NCBI RefSeq assembly: GCF_947489755.1
Contig: NZ_CANLFB010000012.1
Span: forward strand, 1-64,000
DNA length: 64,000 nt
DNA from: an uncultured Psychromonas sp.
GTDB lineage: Bacteria > Pseudomonadota > Gammaproteobacteria > Enterobacterales > Psychromonadaceae
Direction of reading: 5' to 3'
Shown one piece after another: positions 1 through 8,813 of the stretch (position 1 is its first letter; the number at the start of each line of letters is the position of its first letter). Below the pieces are notes generated by a model, which saw nothing but the letters and a program-made list of their open reading frames with translations, did no database searches and had not been told where the DNA came from. The position numbers and the translations under genes were made by a program.

Positions 1-142
1 ATGCAGAATAACGCAGTCTCATACGCACACTTTTATGTGTTTTGGCCAATTCAGAAAAGTCATGTTTTTTCATACGTCACCAAGAGAATATAATTAGTTA
101 ATAATTGAATACATTAGATCATATAATTAGGCGGAATGGTAT
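1..142 (-). mobile_element. IS630-type element, transposase-start end (cut by window edge)
   Basis: This is the terminal part of an insertion sequence whose body lies left of the window. On the minus strand an ATG at 71-73 begins MKKHDFSELAKTHKSVRMRL, the start of an IS630-family transposase. The outer end, reading GGCGGAATGGTAT at 131-142 on the plus strand, matches the end of the second copy at 62952-62964. The two copies are in the same orientation and differ by several substitutions. No flanking TA is visible here, unlike at the second copy, so the target duplication may have mutated. Confidence 0.75.
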
Positions 143-645
143 AAATCGCCCGAAACAGGTGGAAGTAATCTAAGACATTCACTAACCTATTGACTTAAAA
201 GATAAAGTTTAGGGAATGAAGGATCGATGAAAAGGTAGTTGCTTGTGATTGACGTTGTTGTTGGTAGGTAAGCTAATTGCCCAATGTTGATTATCCTCAA
301 TTTGTTTGAAATCTATGAGGCTAATATTAAAGATGCCACAATATTTGTGGCGTTTGCAAACTTGTGAAATATTTTGATATTCTATCGGAAATAAAAATAT
401 TCCCGCTATTGTGTTTAATTTAATACCAAACTAAATCAACTGTAATTAATTCGCTATTAATAAATTGATTACTTAAATGAATACTATTTGGTGATCGTTC
501 GGTCATCGAAAAGAATTTTAGTGCTGATTAGTTACTCTAAGCAGACTAACAGTCTACAAACAAGAAGAATCAGGAAGAAATTAAGTACATTTAATTAAAT
601 TCAAATTAAAAAATAAATTTCTACATTTAAGCATAAAGATCCTTA
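143..645. other. Intergenic stretch, no gene recognised
   Basis: AT-rich DNA between the IS end and the tRNA scraps. No reading frame has both a start signal and a recognisable product. One small hairpin (GCCACAATATTTGTGGC near 335) is visible but has no clear role. Confidence 0.5.
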
Positions 646-652
646 CTTAATG

Positions 653-667
653 TGGTCGGTGATAGAG
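653..667 (-). repeat. 15-bp fragment identical to the 3' end of tRNA-Pro
   Basis: TGGTCGGTGATAGAG equals the last 15 nt of the tRNA-Pro genes at 9887 and 10374 (reverse complement, including CCA), preceded by the same TTAATG context, and then diverges at once. Tyrosine recombinases commonly use tRNA 3' ends as attachment cores, so this could be an att scar. That role is inference. Confidence 0.5.
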
Positions 668-735
668 CGAATAAGCGACAACTTAGTGTCTGAGCTATCT
701 TTTCAACTAATATCGCATTTTTAGATCCAGAAACG

Positions 736-773
736 AAAAATCCGCTTAACTATTTCTAGCTAAGCGGATTTTT
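736..773 (-). terminator. Terminator after the Leu-Pro tRNA pair
   Basis: A 13-bp perfect inverted repeat (AAAAATCCGCTTA / TAAGCGGATTTTT, 736-748 and 761-773) with T-runs on both sides. It lies just downstream of the minus-strand tRNA-Pro at 781-857, where an operon terminator is expected. Confidence 0.8.
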
Positions 774-780
774 CTTAATG

Positions 781-857
<77 letters not shown>

Positions 858-883
858 AGTATTTTTATTCGTATTTTGTAATT

Positions 884-955
884 GTGGGTCAAACCCTCTG
901 GTCCAACTCTTTTCCAAAACACTGGAGATGCACTATCAAGCTGCGCTAATCACCG
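884..955 (-). pseudogene. Degenerate tRNA-Pro remnant
   Basis: The minus-strand 5' half (CGGTGATTAGCGCAGCTTG) is intact, but the anticodon and T arms carry many substitutions and a cloverleaf no longer forms. A sister remnant sits at 10475-10542 in the same position relative to a functional tRNA-Pro, so the decay predates or accompanied the duplication of this block. Confidence 0.7.
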
Positions 956-1132
956 AAATTGTTAACATCTAATTAGTCAGGGATTGAAATTAACTAATTG
1001 ATATTATTGTTTAAATGGTGCGGAAAGAGAGACTTGAACTCTCACATCTTACGATACTAGAACCTAAATCTAGCGCGTCTACCAATTCCGCCACTTCCGC
1101 AACTACTTAAACATTTACTCTTTTTAACTATA
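955..1132. repeat. 178-bp direct repeat, copy A (tRNA-Leu block)
   Basis: Nearly identical to 9963-10140 at a constant offset of 9008 bp. It covers the tRNA-Leu gene, the Leu-Pro spacer and about 30 bp beyond. Similarity stops abruptly at 1132, where an integrase fragment begins. The two copies frame the iron-uptake segment. Confidence 0.85.
1016..1100 (-). tRNA. tRNA-Leu (anticodon TAG), duplicate copy
   Basis: An 85-nt minus-strand tRNA with the long class II variable arm, anticodon loop TTTAGGT (TAG), a paired acceptor stem GCGGAAG/CTTTCCGC and an encoded CCA. It is identical in its structural elements to the copy at 10024-10108. Here it lacks the Arg and His genes that precede its twin, so it needs its own or a read-through promoter. 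Confidence 0.9.
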
Positions 1133-1138
1133 TTCTAA

Positions 1139-1258
1139 AACAAAAATATTCGAGCAATAAAGCTATTTTTAGGCCACTCAAAATTAGAAAGTACTATTAA
1201 GTATTTAGGTATAGAAATTGAAGATGCATTAACAATGTCAGAGTCAACACATACATGA
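1139..1258 (+). pseudogene. C-terminal scrap of a tyrosine recombinase
   Basis: The frame reads NKNIRAIKLFLGHSKLESTI and on to a TGA at 1256-1258. The LGHSKLEST stretch followed by a YLG motif is typical of the box II His and catalytic Tyr region of phage-type integrases. Everything upstream (Arg, His-x-x-Arg) is missing because the reading frame runs into the duplicated tRNA block. It marks a past integration or recombination at the tRNA locus. Confidence 0.65.
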
Positions 1259-1603
1259 TCATCAATATAATGTTATCTGGAAACAAAATGCTTCCGGCCC
1301 CTAGCGACCTAGAAAATGAAAAAATGGTCGAGGCCCTATTTAAAGGAAAGGTATAAAATAGATCTAGATATTAACTTTGAAGTTAGAAATTAATATTACC
1401 AACTGGAGTGATAACTAAAAACTGCTCAGCCAAGTACTCATTTTAAAAATTTTTTTGAACAGATAGTACACTCTTACTAATTTAACAAGAAAGCACAATA
1501 CAAAGAAAAGGACTAAATATTTATAGTGTAATAGAGAAAAGTTAACAGCCCAAAATTATGAACTGTTAACTTAAAAATTTAACGAGTTTAGGCTTAATCT
1601 GAC
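1259..1603. other. Intergenic, no gene recognised
   Basis: Between the integrase scrap and the end of fecA. A short in-frame stretch (MLPAPSDLENEKMVEALF, near 1290-1357) ends in a stop but resembles nothing I can name. No clear terminator for fecA is visible. Confidence 0.4.
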
Positions 1604-3721
1604 CTAGAAAGTATAACCTAGATCCACTGTAAATGAACGACCTGGAGCAGCAACACGGCCTGCTGGAGAGACATCTAACCCCCTAAAATAATATTCATTA
1701 TCAAATAAGTTATTAACTGCAAAGCTTAACTTTAGACTTTGATTATCTTTCTGATATAACTCTTTAGCCAAACTCAAATTAACAACGGTATAACTAGGTA
1801 ACTGCCCCACTGTTCCTGAATCATTTTCTTCTACTGTATTTGCTAAATCTGAGAATGATTTACTGTAGTAAAAGGCACTTAAACCTAAATCTGCACCACT
1901 TATGCTATAGAAAGCACTCGCAGACAATTGATGTTTAGATGAATTTGATAGCTCATTACCTGAGTATTCACCTTCAAGCTGCTCAGTATCTAAGAAATTA
2001 TATGCGGCTCTCAACGTTAGTTTTTCAATCGGAGTGTACTGCCCTTCAATTTCAATGCCTTGACTACGAGTTTCGCCAATATTAACAAATAATCCTTGAT
2101 CACTGTCATACTGAATCTTGTTTTCAAAATCAATTCGGTACAGCGCAACATTTAAGTAACTTAAGTCTGTAGGTGTGAATCGAATACCGACTTCATAGTT
2201 CCATGAAAGTTCGGAATCTAATTTTTGGTCTTCTGGCCATAGTTGACTTATTTGTGGTGTGCGTAATGAGCGTTGAGCATTAGCATAGGTAAACCAAGCA
2301 TCTGTAAATTCATAACCTAGTGTTAATCCAGGTAAGATCTCTTGTACATGATTACTTTGAGTATATCCTTGTCCAACATTAGTAAATTCCATACGAACGT
2401 CTTCATAACGCAAACCAGGAGTAACTGTCAGTCTATCATTGAAGAAACCTAATTTATTGCTAGCATAATAAGCCATTGCATTGGTATCCATCTGCCAATC
2501 ACGAAGAGATGTCGATACTCCAGTAGTATTATCAGTTTGATTTAATTGATAAGTAATATCTTCATTTACATAGCGCGTCCCTACAATCCATTCTTGACTA
2601 ATTTTTCCATCAATATAAAAATTAGCTCTTGGCTCAACTCCATACACCTTAAAAGTACGGGGTGAATCTCTCGTATGGGTTGCATCTTGCGTTGTGTCTG
2701 CCCAATGAGATCCTATGTCACCATCAGTGTCACTTGATGCATCATAATAATCCCAATCAAAGTTTCGCTTACTTTTATGCCCAAAAGCAATTATGTCGAA
2801 AGCAGCATCATCCGCAAATCCAACTTCACCGAGTTGATGATTATATTTCATTGATATACGTGTTGTATTCGCTTGAAATTCATCATTTTCTCGTAAAGAT
2901 TGATCTCTATCTTCTTCGTATGCTTCTGCATTTAAAGCACCAGGTAAATCTGTATCTGCATTATAATATTGAATATTTGTATCTAAACTTTGTTTGTTAT
3001 TTATTTTCCAACGTGTTTGCAGCATCCAGTTTTGCACATCTGTATCTGAATGTTCTCGGAATGATTCGCCTGTTAGAAAGTTACCACTCAAACGCATTGA
3101 TACATTGTCATTAATATCACCACCAGTACTCAGGTATGTGTCATATAGGTTTCTTTTGTTGCCATAAAAAGTAATACGCTCATTAAGGCTAGTTTGCCAT
3201 CCCTCAGGAATCGGTTTTGACACGAGGTTAATTACTCCCCCAACATTATTCGGACCATATTGTACAGCAGCACCACCACGCACTACATCAATTCTATCAA
3301 TCATTTGTAATGTGGTTGGGAATAGAGATTGTCCAGTGTGGCCATAAGGAGCTAAAGTCATTGGTATTTCATCAAGTAAAAATTGAGAATATCCACTACG
3401 ACTACCATCTAATCCTCGTACAGACACATTGGGTAACACTCCGGTGCCTGTCTCATCATTAATTTTAACTCCAGGAATTTGTTGTAATGCCGTATCAATA
3501 GAACGTGCAGCCGTTTTTTTCAATACATCATTACTTAAAACTGTACGGTTACCTTGATAATACTGAACTTCTTCAATATCTGAATTGCCTAAAATGCTTG
3601 AGTTTACAATCATTGTTTCCATTTTAGTGGGCTCGTTTGCCAATGTGGAACTAGAAATTAACCCACTGACAACAGCAACTGAAAGGGTTTTCAGTTGGAA
3701 TTTTGAATTTTTCTTATACAT
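1604..3721 (-). CDS. fecA: TonB-dependent outer-membrane receptor, FecA type (ferric citrate or related siderophore)
   Basis: A 705-residue receptor that would import an iron chelate across the outer membrane with TonB energy. Residues 1 to about 28 form a signal peptide (ending STLAN). The plug domain (about 55-175) has VRGLDGSRSGYS, LLDEIP and VVRGGAAVQYGPNNVGGVIN, strongly reminiscent of E. coli FecA. The rest is a 22-strand barrel ending in an aromatic Phe (VDLGYTF). The mature N-terminus is too short for the STN signalling domain, so it should not signal through a FecIR pair. It follows fecE but has its own upstream region with a strong Fur box. The exact substrate is inferred from neighbours resembling fecBCDE. 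Confidence 0.85.
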   Translation of the reverse strand: MYKKNSKFQLKTLSVAVVSGLISSSTLANEPTKMETMIVNSSILGNSDIEEVQYYQGNRTVLSNDVLKKTAARSIDTALQQIPGVKINDETGTGVLPNVSVRGLDGSRSGYSQFLLDEIPMTLAPYGHTGQSLFPTTLQMIDRIDVVRGGAAVQYGPNNVGGVINLVSKPIPEGWQTSLNERITFYGNKRNLYDTYLSTGGDINDNVSMRLSGNFLTGESFREHSDTDVQNWMLQTRWKINNKQSLDTNIQYYNADTDLPGALNAEAYEEDRDQSLRENDEFQANTTRISMKYNHQLGEVGFADDAAFDIIAFGHKSKRNFDWDYYDASSDTDGDIGSHWADTTQDATHTRDSPRTFKVYGVEPRANFYIDGKISQEWIVGTRYVNEDITYQLNQTDNTTGVSTSLRDWQMDTNAMAYYASNKLGFFNDRLTVTPGLRYEDVRMEFTNVGQGYTQSNHVQEILPGLTLGYEFTDAWFTYANAQRSLRTPQISQLWPEDQKLDSELSWNYEVGIRFTPTDLSYLNVALYRIDFENKIQYDSDQGLFVNIGETRSQGIEIEGQYTPIEKLTLRAAYNFLDTEQLEGEYSGNELSNSSKHQLSASAFYSISGADLGLSAFYYSKSFSDLANTVEENDSGTVGQLPSYTVVNLSLAKELYQKDNQSLKLSFAVNNLFDNEYYFRGLDVSPAGRVAAPGRSFTVDLGYTF

Positions 3722-3788
3722 TAAAAGTGTTTCCTTACTTAGATAATGAATGAAATATTTGAGCAGTTAGTTATCATCACCTACAAAT

Positions 3789-3807
3789 GCTAATGATAAT
3801 CATTATC
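3789..3807 (-). promoter_or_regulatory. Fur box upstream of fecA
   Basis: GCTAATGATAATCATTATC matches the classical 19-bp Fur consensus at 18 of 19 positions (second base C instead of A). It lies 68 bp upstream of the fecA start, between fecE and fecA, so fecA should be separately repressed by Fe-Fur. Confidence 0.85.
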
Positions 3808-3839
3808 TAATTGTATAGTAAGTGCTTATGAATAAATAG

Positions 3840-4604
3840 CTATAAAGGAACACACATTGGTTTGTTCGCAACAGGATCATTTATAATGATCGCATTTAAT
3901 TCAAATACATCTTGTAGCAAACTACTATTGAAGATTTTTTCTGGGCTGTCTTGCGCATGTATTTTGCCCGCCTTCATAACGATAAGTTCATCACTATAGC
4001 GACTTGCTTGATTAAGATCGTGCAATACTACAACGATTGTTTTACCTTGTTTATTCATGGTTTTAATCATTTCCATTAATTCAACTTGATGTGTTAAATC
4101 CAGGTAAGTTGTAGGTTCATCCAGTAAAATATATTCTGTATCTTGCGCTAATATCATGGCAATCCAAACTCGCTGGCGTTGCCCTCCAGACAATGCAATA
4201 ACCGGTCGTTGAGACAATTCAATTAACCCAGTATCACGTAACGCTTTTAATACTTTTTTATTATCATCCGCGCTTAATATACCCCATTGAGAAAGGTAAG
4301 GGTTTCGGCCAAAACTAACTAGTTGTTGTACTGTAACTCCCTCAGGTGTAATAGGTGATTGTGGCAAAATTGAAAGTTTTTTTGCGCGATTTTTATTGCT
4401 CAACTTTGATAAATCTAAATCAACAATGCTGACTTTTCCCTCTGCGGCTTTTAAGCCTCCAGAAATAGCCTTCAGTAGTGTCGATTTACCACAGCCATTA
4501 GGCCCTATTAGTGCTGTAATTTTCCCTTGAGGTATTGATAAATTGAGTTTTTTCAATACCTTTTTTCCAGGATAATTAACTGTTAAGTTCTCAATATGTA
4601 TCAC
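3840..4604 (-). CDS. fecE: Ferric citrate ABC transporter ATP-binding protein FecE
   Basis: Cytoplasmic ATPase that powers ferric-chelate import through FecCD. It has Walker A GPNGCGKST (about residues 34-42), the ABC signature LSGGQRQR, Walker B ILLDEPTTYLD and the H-loop VLHDLNQASRY, all very like E. coli FecE, and the same C-terminal PMC motif. I start it at a GTG at 4604, two bases after the fecD stop, giving 254 residues (E. coli about 255). An upstream ATG at 4652 would add 16 residues lying inside fecD and is less likely. Confidence 0.88.
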   Translation of the reverse strand: MIHIENLTVNYPGKKVLKKLNLSIPQGKITALIGPNGCGKSTLLKAISGGLKAAEGKVSIVDLDLSKLSNKNRAKKLSILPQSPITPEGVTVQQLVSFGRNPYLSQWGILSADDNKKVLKALRDTGLIELSQRPVIALSGGQRQRVWIAMILAQDTEYILLDEPTTYLDLTHQVELMEMIKTMNKQGKTIVVVLHDLNQASRYSDELIVMKAGKIHAQDSPEKIFNSSLLQDVFELNAIIINDPVANKPMCVPL

Positions 4605-4605
4605 A

Positions 4606-5580
4606 TTACCAGCCTTTATATCTGTAGAGTAAAAAAATGAAGTAAGGGGCACCTAAAACAGCAGTAAGTACACCAGCAGGCATTTCTAATGGCGGCGCTA
4701 AATTACGAGAAAGAGTATCCGCACTAAGAACTAGCAATGCACCAGTTAAAGCTGCAATAGGTAATATTAATTTATGCCGAGGGCCAACCAATAAGCGCGC
4801 TAAATGCGGAGCTAACAGACCAACAAAACCTATCGTGCCACAAACCGCAACACTAACACTCGCTAAAGCGACGGCGCTCGACAACGCTAAAACTTGTAAA
4901 CATTCAGTATTAACACCAAGTGAAGTTGCAGTTTCCTCTCCTAATGCAGATAAATCTAAAGACCAAGCCAAATAAAATGAAAATGGCACCAAAATGATCA
5001 ACCAAGGTAGCAAAGGCCAAATGTAATCCCAATTTCTTCCCCATAAACTACCAGTTAACCAAATCATCGCACTATTCATTTCAACCGGGTGTAATACCAG
5101 TATAAAGTTAATACAACTAGTTAAAAAAGCACTGACAGCAATACCAACTAACGCCAGGCGAGCAGGGCTTGGATGATTAAAGTGATTAAGTAGCCAAATA
5201 AGAAAAGCAGCACTAAACCCGCCAAGTATTGCAATTAGAGGCAGTAAAGCGCTATGAACTTCAGGCCAAATTAATAAAGAAGAACATGCAAATAGCCCAG
5301 CACCACCACTTATTCCCATTAAATCAGGTGATGCTAATGGATTCCGAATAATTCCTTGAGTGAGTACCCCAGAAACAGCTAATCCGATACCAACGAGTAT
5401 GGAAATGATTATGCGAGGTAGTCGATATTGATTGATGATAAAGTCTTCATCACCGCCGTTAATTACTGTATTAAATACAGTTTCAAGAGTTAATGATTTA
5501 ACCCCAAGAGATAAACTGATAACACTTAGAATGATTAGCAGTACAAACGAAATAGCTAAGATTTTATTATATCGGCTCAT
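4606..5580 (-). CDS. fecD: Ferric citrate ABC transporter permease FecD
   Basis: A 324-residue inner-membrane permease of the FecCD/BtuC family with about ten hydrophobic segments. Family signatures include RLPRIIISILVGIGLAVSG, RNPLASPDLMGISGGAG and, near the C-terminus, GTIGFVGLLAPHLARLLVGP with RN and PPLEMPAGVLTA. It forms a heterodimer with FecC and docks FecE and periplasmic FecB. The ATG at 5580 directly follows the fecC TAG (5581-5583), so translation is probably coupled. Length matches E. coli FecD (about 318). Confidence 0.88.
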   Translation of the reverse strand: MSRYNKILAISFVLLIILSVISLSLGVKSLTLETVFNTVINGGDEDFIINQYRLPRIIISILVGIGLAVSGVLTQGIIRNPLASPDLMGISGGAGLFACSSLLIWPEVHSALLPLIAILGGFSAAFLIWLLNHFNHPSPARLALVGIAVSAFLTSCINFILVLHPVEMNSAMIWLTGSLWGRNWDYIWPLLPWLIILVPFSFYLAWSLDLSALGEETATSLGVNTECLQVLALSSAVALASVSVAVCGTIGFVGLLAPHLARLLVGPRHKLILPIAALTGALLVLSADTLSRNLAPPLEMPAGVLTAVLGAPYFIFLLYRYKGW

Positions 5581-6591
5581 CTAACGCTTACCTTTAAGGA
5601 TTAAGTAAATAAAGAAAGGCGTGCCAATAAGTGCGGTAATAATACCTACTGGTGTTTCAGCAGGCGGTATAATATTTCGCGAGACTAAATCAGCCCAACA
5701 AACTAAAGCCGCTCCCGACAAACCAGCAGCAGGCAAAAGCATAAAATGGTTACTGCCACACCATGCACGAGCTAAATGAGGAGCGATTAGTCCGACAAAA
5801 GCAATAGGCCCAGCTACCGTGACTGAAATAGAGGTGAGTATTAACACAGCTAAACAAATTCGTATTCTTAGCCAAGTCACATTAACACCTAAGCTAGCTG
5901 CAGTTTGTTCTCCTAATGCATTCAGGTTTAGGCCTCGACATGTTGAAGTTGCAATAAATAGTCCTAATAAACTAAGAGGCCAAAGCTGTGACCAAGATGA
6001 CCAATCTATGCCGCTAAGGGATCCAGATAGCCAGTGCAATAAACTATAAGCCATATCATCTGCAATAATCAGTACAGCCCTAGTTAATGAAGTAAGTAAT
6101 CCGTTAATTGCAATACCAGCAAGAATGAGACGTAAAGCATTTTGATTAGAGCTTAACCCTCCTCCTAATAAAAAAACCAATCCTCCACCAGTTAAAGCAC
6201 CAACAAAAGCAACAGCTTCGTTAGACAAACCACCTATTGAGGCAACAGTAAGGCTGTTAAGGGCTGTTAAGCATGCAGCACCTGAGCTAATAGCAAATAA
6301 TGTAGGTGAAGCTAATGGGTTACGTGTTAGACCTTGCATCAACAGGCCTGCTATGCCTAAATTAAACCCAATTACAGCCGCAGTTAAGCTGCGAGGTAAA
6401 CGAAGTGAAAGAATTATTTGTTGATTAATATTCGATTCATCATATGAAACAAACAGATTCCAAACATCGTTAACGCGAAGAGAAAACTCAGATTGACCAT
6501 ATAAAGAGCAAACAAATCCCATCAATAAAACAGTGATTAGTATGAAAACGCTCATTAATTTTTTTGGAGGAAATAAGAAGCTCAGAGTCAT
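5581..6591 (-). CDS. fecC: Ferric citrate ABC transporter permease FecC
   Basis: Partner permease of FecD, 336 residues from the ATG at 6591. It has RLPRSLTAAVIGFNLGIAGLL (shortened here), RNPLASPTLFAISSGAA and GPIAFVGLIAPHLARAWCG motifs of the family. The start overlaps the fecB stop as ATGA (6588-6591), a classic coupled junction. A longer frame open to 6660 runs over the fecB end and its first 23 residues look unlike a membrane protein, so I reject it. E. coli FecC is about 332 residues. Confidence 0.88.
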   Translation of the reverse strand: MTLSFLFPPKKLMSVFILITVLLMGFVCSLYGQSEFSLRVNDVWNLFVSYDESNINQQIILSLRLPRSLTAAVIGFNLGIAGLLMQGLTRNPLASPTLFAISSGAACLTALNSLTVASIGGLSNEAVAFVGALTGGGLVFLLGGGLSSNQNALRLILAGIAINGLLTSLTRAVLIIADDMAYSLLHWLSGSLSGIDWSSWSQLWPLSLLGLFIATSTCRGLNLNALGEQTAASLGVNVTWLRIRICLAVLILTSISVTVAGPIAFVGLIAPHLARAWCGSNHFMLLPAAGLSGAALVCWADLVSRNIIPPAETPVGIITALIGTPFFIYLILKGKR

Positions 6592-7487
6592 GGTTGTATT
6601 TGACTTTCTATTTCTAATGCAATCTTTTCTGCAGAAAGTACACCGCTTGCAAGAGACCATTCATTTATAGGCACTGAGATGAGTTGTTTTGATTTATTTA
6701 TTTTTAATAATTTCCATAAAGGACTTTCTTTCCATTTATCCAGTACGGTTCTATTTGTATATTTCCCTACAAAAAGCCAGTCAGGGTTTAGCTTAATAAA
6801 TTGTTCAAACCCTGTCGATATATAAGCATTCTTGTTCTTCGAGTCTATCGGGCTATTAAGGCCGAGCTCAGCAATAACACTCCCAGCATAAGAATCTGGG
6901 CTATGTGCCCACATGCCTTTGTCACTAATGACTGCAAATTGAAAAGTGTCATTACTTTTAAACTTTGCCTTCAGCCGCCCCATTAACTGAAAATGCTCTT
7001 CTAAACGTGAATTAACTAGATCTACCTTATTAACCGCTTTTGCTATTTTTTGTGTTATTTGTAGGTTCTCTCGATAAGTGACCCCTTGGCTTTTAAACAT
7101 TAGAGTTGGAGCAATGGCCATTAAATCATTATATATAGATTGATGTCGCCCACTATCAGCAATAATAAGATCGGGCTTGAGTGATGAAATAGCTTCTAAA
7201 CTTGGTTGATATCTAGACCCCACTGACTGCCAAGTTCCAATGCGACTCCTGACAGAAGGAATTAATTTATTTATATCACCATCATCAGCGATACCAACAG
7301 GAGAAACATCCGCAATCGCCAGAGCGTCAGCAAAAGAAAATGCCAGAACAACAATCCGAGATGGTGTTTTTTTTATGACGAGAGTGCCCTTATCATGTTC
7401 AAGTTCAATAGCTTGTATTTGAGCACTACATACACCAAATGAAGCAATAAATAATATAGAAAGTAAAAGAGTCGATCTCTGTATCAT
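6588..7487 (-). CDS. fecB: Periplasmic ferric citrate binding protein FecB
   Basis: Solute-binding protein that hands ferric citrate or a related chelate to FecCDE. From the ATG at 7487 it begins MIQRSTLLLSILFIAS, a signal peptide probably cut near SAQ-IQA, and contains RIVVLAFSFADALA, VGIADDGD, WQSVGSRYQPSLEAI and LKPDLIIADSGRHQ, which parallel E. coli FecB closely. A TGAGG ribosome site sits 5 nt upstream. The frame stays open to 7607, but that extension crosses the Fur box and is not convincing. First gene of fecBCDE. Confidence 0.88.
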   Translation of the reverse strand: MIQRSTLLLSILFIASFGVCSAQIQAIELEHDKGTLVIKKTPSRIVVLAFSFADALAIADVSPVGIADDGDINKLIPSVRSRIGTWQSVGSRYQPSLEAISSLKPDLIIADSGRHQSIYNDLMAIAPTLMFKSQGVTYRENLQITQKIAKAVNKVDLVNSRLEEHFQLMGRLKAKFKSNDTFQFAVISDKGMWAHSPDSYAGSVIAELGLNSPIDSKNKNAYISTGFEQFIKLNPDWLFVGKYTNRTVLDKWKESPLWKLLKINKSKQLISVPINEWSLASGVLSAEKIALEIESQIQP

Positions 7488-7510
7488 GATAACCTCATAA
7501 AATAATAGGC

Positions 7511-7529
7511 GATAATGATAACCGTTACC
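7511..7529. promoter_or_regulatory. Fur box between fecB and the divergent MFS gene
   Basis: GATAATGATAACCGTTACC matches the Fur consensus at 16 of 19 positions. It lies 24 bp from the fecB start and about 93 bp from the divergent MFS start, so it could regulate both directions. Confidence 0.8.
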
Positions 7530-7621
7530 ATTTTTTATTTCATTAGTTTTCTTTGTTTTCGCTAAAACGACTAATTGCGATCTATCAATTGCTTTAAAAC
7601 AACCCATTTTGAGAATATTTT

Positions 7622-8758
7622 ATGTCAACAACGATTATTATTCTGCTCTGCCATTTTTTAACCGCTTTTACTGTATTAGGCATGCCTTTATTTATGCCTC
7701 GCATACTCGACAGTTTCTCTGTTGAAAATTTAAATTACTTAATTGGCCTTATTTTCATAGTGCCGATATCATGCGCTGCCCTTAGTGCCCCCATTTGGGG
7801 GAGGTTTTCAGACCGTTATGGTAAAAAAAAATCATTATTAAGAGCACAGCTGGGGCTTACTTTAGGGTTTCTAATATCAGGTTTTTCTGAGAGTTTAACT
7901 TTTTTTATGATTGGTCTTGTCATACAGGGAGTGAGTGGAGGTACATTAGCGGCTTCTAATGCTTACTTTAGTTGCTTTTATAAAGGCAAGGCACTAGCTA
8001 ATAAATTAAACTTAACACAATTATCAACTCGTTTTGCATTAATAATTGCTCCCTTAATTTTAGGTTTTTTCAGTAAAAACGAACATCCGCTACTAATTTA
8101 TCGTTATTTAGCTTTGTTGCCTTTTACCGCTTTATTAATTTGTCTTTACTTACCAAAAGATAAAATTTCTATTAAAGCACCTTTCAAGCACTCAAATAAT
8201 ATTAAGAATACACAATCATTCTCAAATTTATTATATTTACAATTTTTGTTTTGTTTTTCTATGGTTATCACTTTCCCATATTTTTTGCCTTATGTTGAAC
8301 ACTTAGGTGAAAACCGTGATTTGATAGTTGGGTTTTATTATAGTTTTCCAAACTTTGTTTATTTATTCTTAATCTTTTATCTTACTAAATTAACTCTACC
8401 AGCAAAATTACAAAGCATATTCGGCTTTATTATTTTAGGTTGCGGTTGTTTGGGACAATTTTTAATTTTAACTAGTGATACTTTAATTTTATATCGACTT
8501 TTATTTGGATTGGGAATATTGCTTACCTACAACGGCTTGCATCAACTTCTAAGTCAACATATAAGATATCAATCAGCAGGTTTCTATTTTGGGAAGTTTG
8601 ATTCTATAGGAAAATGGGCTGGTGTCTTTGCAGGTATATTTGCTAGTGTTACAACTCAATACTTATCAGTAGATTATCCATTTCTATTCGGAGCTATTAG
8701 TTGCGCTATTGCAGTTATATTATTGACGACTAATAGTGATGAGCAATTATCTCGATAA
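7622..8758 (+). CDS. MFS exporter, candidate siderophore/citrate efflux protein
   Basis: A 378-residue major facilitator protein with about 12 hydrophobic segments and the loop 2-3 motif A (GRFSDRYGKKKSLL). It lies divergently from fecB and shares the Fur-box intergenic region. MFS exporters in such positions (EntS- or PvsC-like) often export the cognate siderophore, so an iron-chelator or citrate efflux role is a reasonable guess. The sequence itself does not show substrate. It starts at ATG 7622 with GAGAA about 7 nt upstream. The protein is Phe- and Leu-rich and the gene is unusually AT-rich next to its neighbours. Confidence 0.65.
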   Translation: MSTTIIILLCHFLTAFTVLGMPLFMPRILDSFSVENLNYLIGLIFIVPISCAALSAPIWGRFSDRYGKKKSLLRAQLGLTLGFLISGFSESLTFFMIGLVIQGVSGGTLAASNAYFSCFYKGKALANKLNLTQLSTRFALIIAPLILGFFSKNEHPLLIYRYLALLPFTALLICLYLPKDKISIKAPFKHSNNIKNTQSFSNLLYLQFLFCFSMVITFPYFLPYVEHLGENRDLIVGFYYSFPNFVYLFLIFYLTKLTLPAKLQSIFGFIILGCGCLGQFLILTSDTLILYRLLFGLGILLTYNGLHQLLSQHIRYQSAGFYFGKFDSIGKWAGVFAGIFASVTTQYLSVDYPFLFGAISCAIAVILLTTNSDEQLSR

Positions 8759-8813
8759 AAAGAAGCCCATAATTACGTAGTTGCTCATCACTAACTCGTT
8801 TTGTGCCCCAAAG

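Noticed and set aside
6592-6660. Longer N-terminus for FecC
   Set aside because: The extension lies inside fecB, is Cys/Arg/Lys-rich and unlike a permease start; the ATGA overlap at 6588-6591 is the better start.
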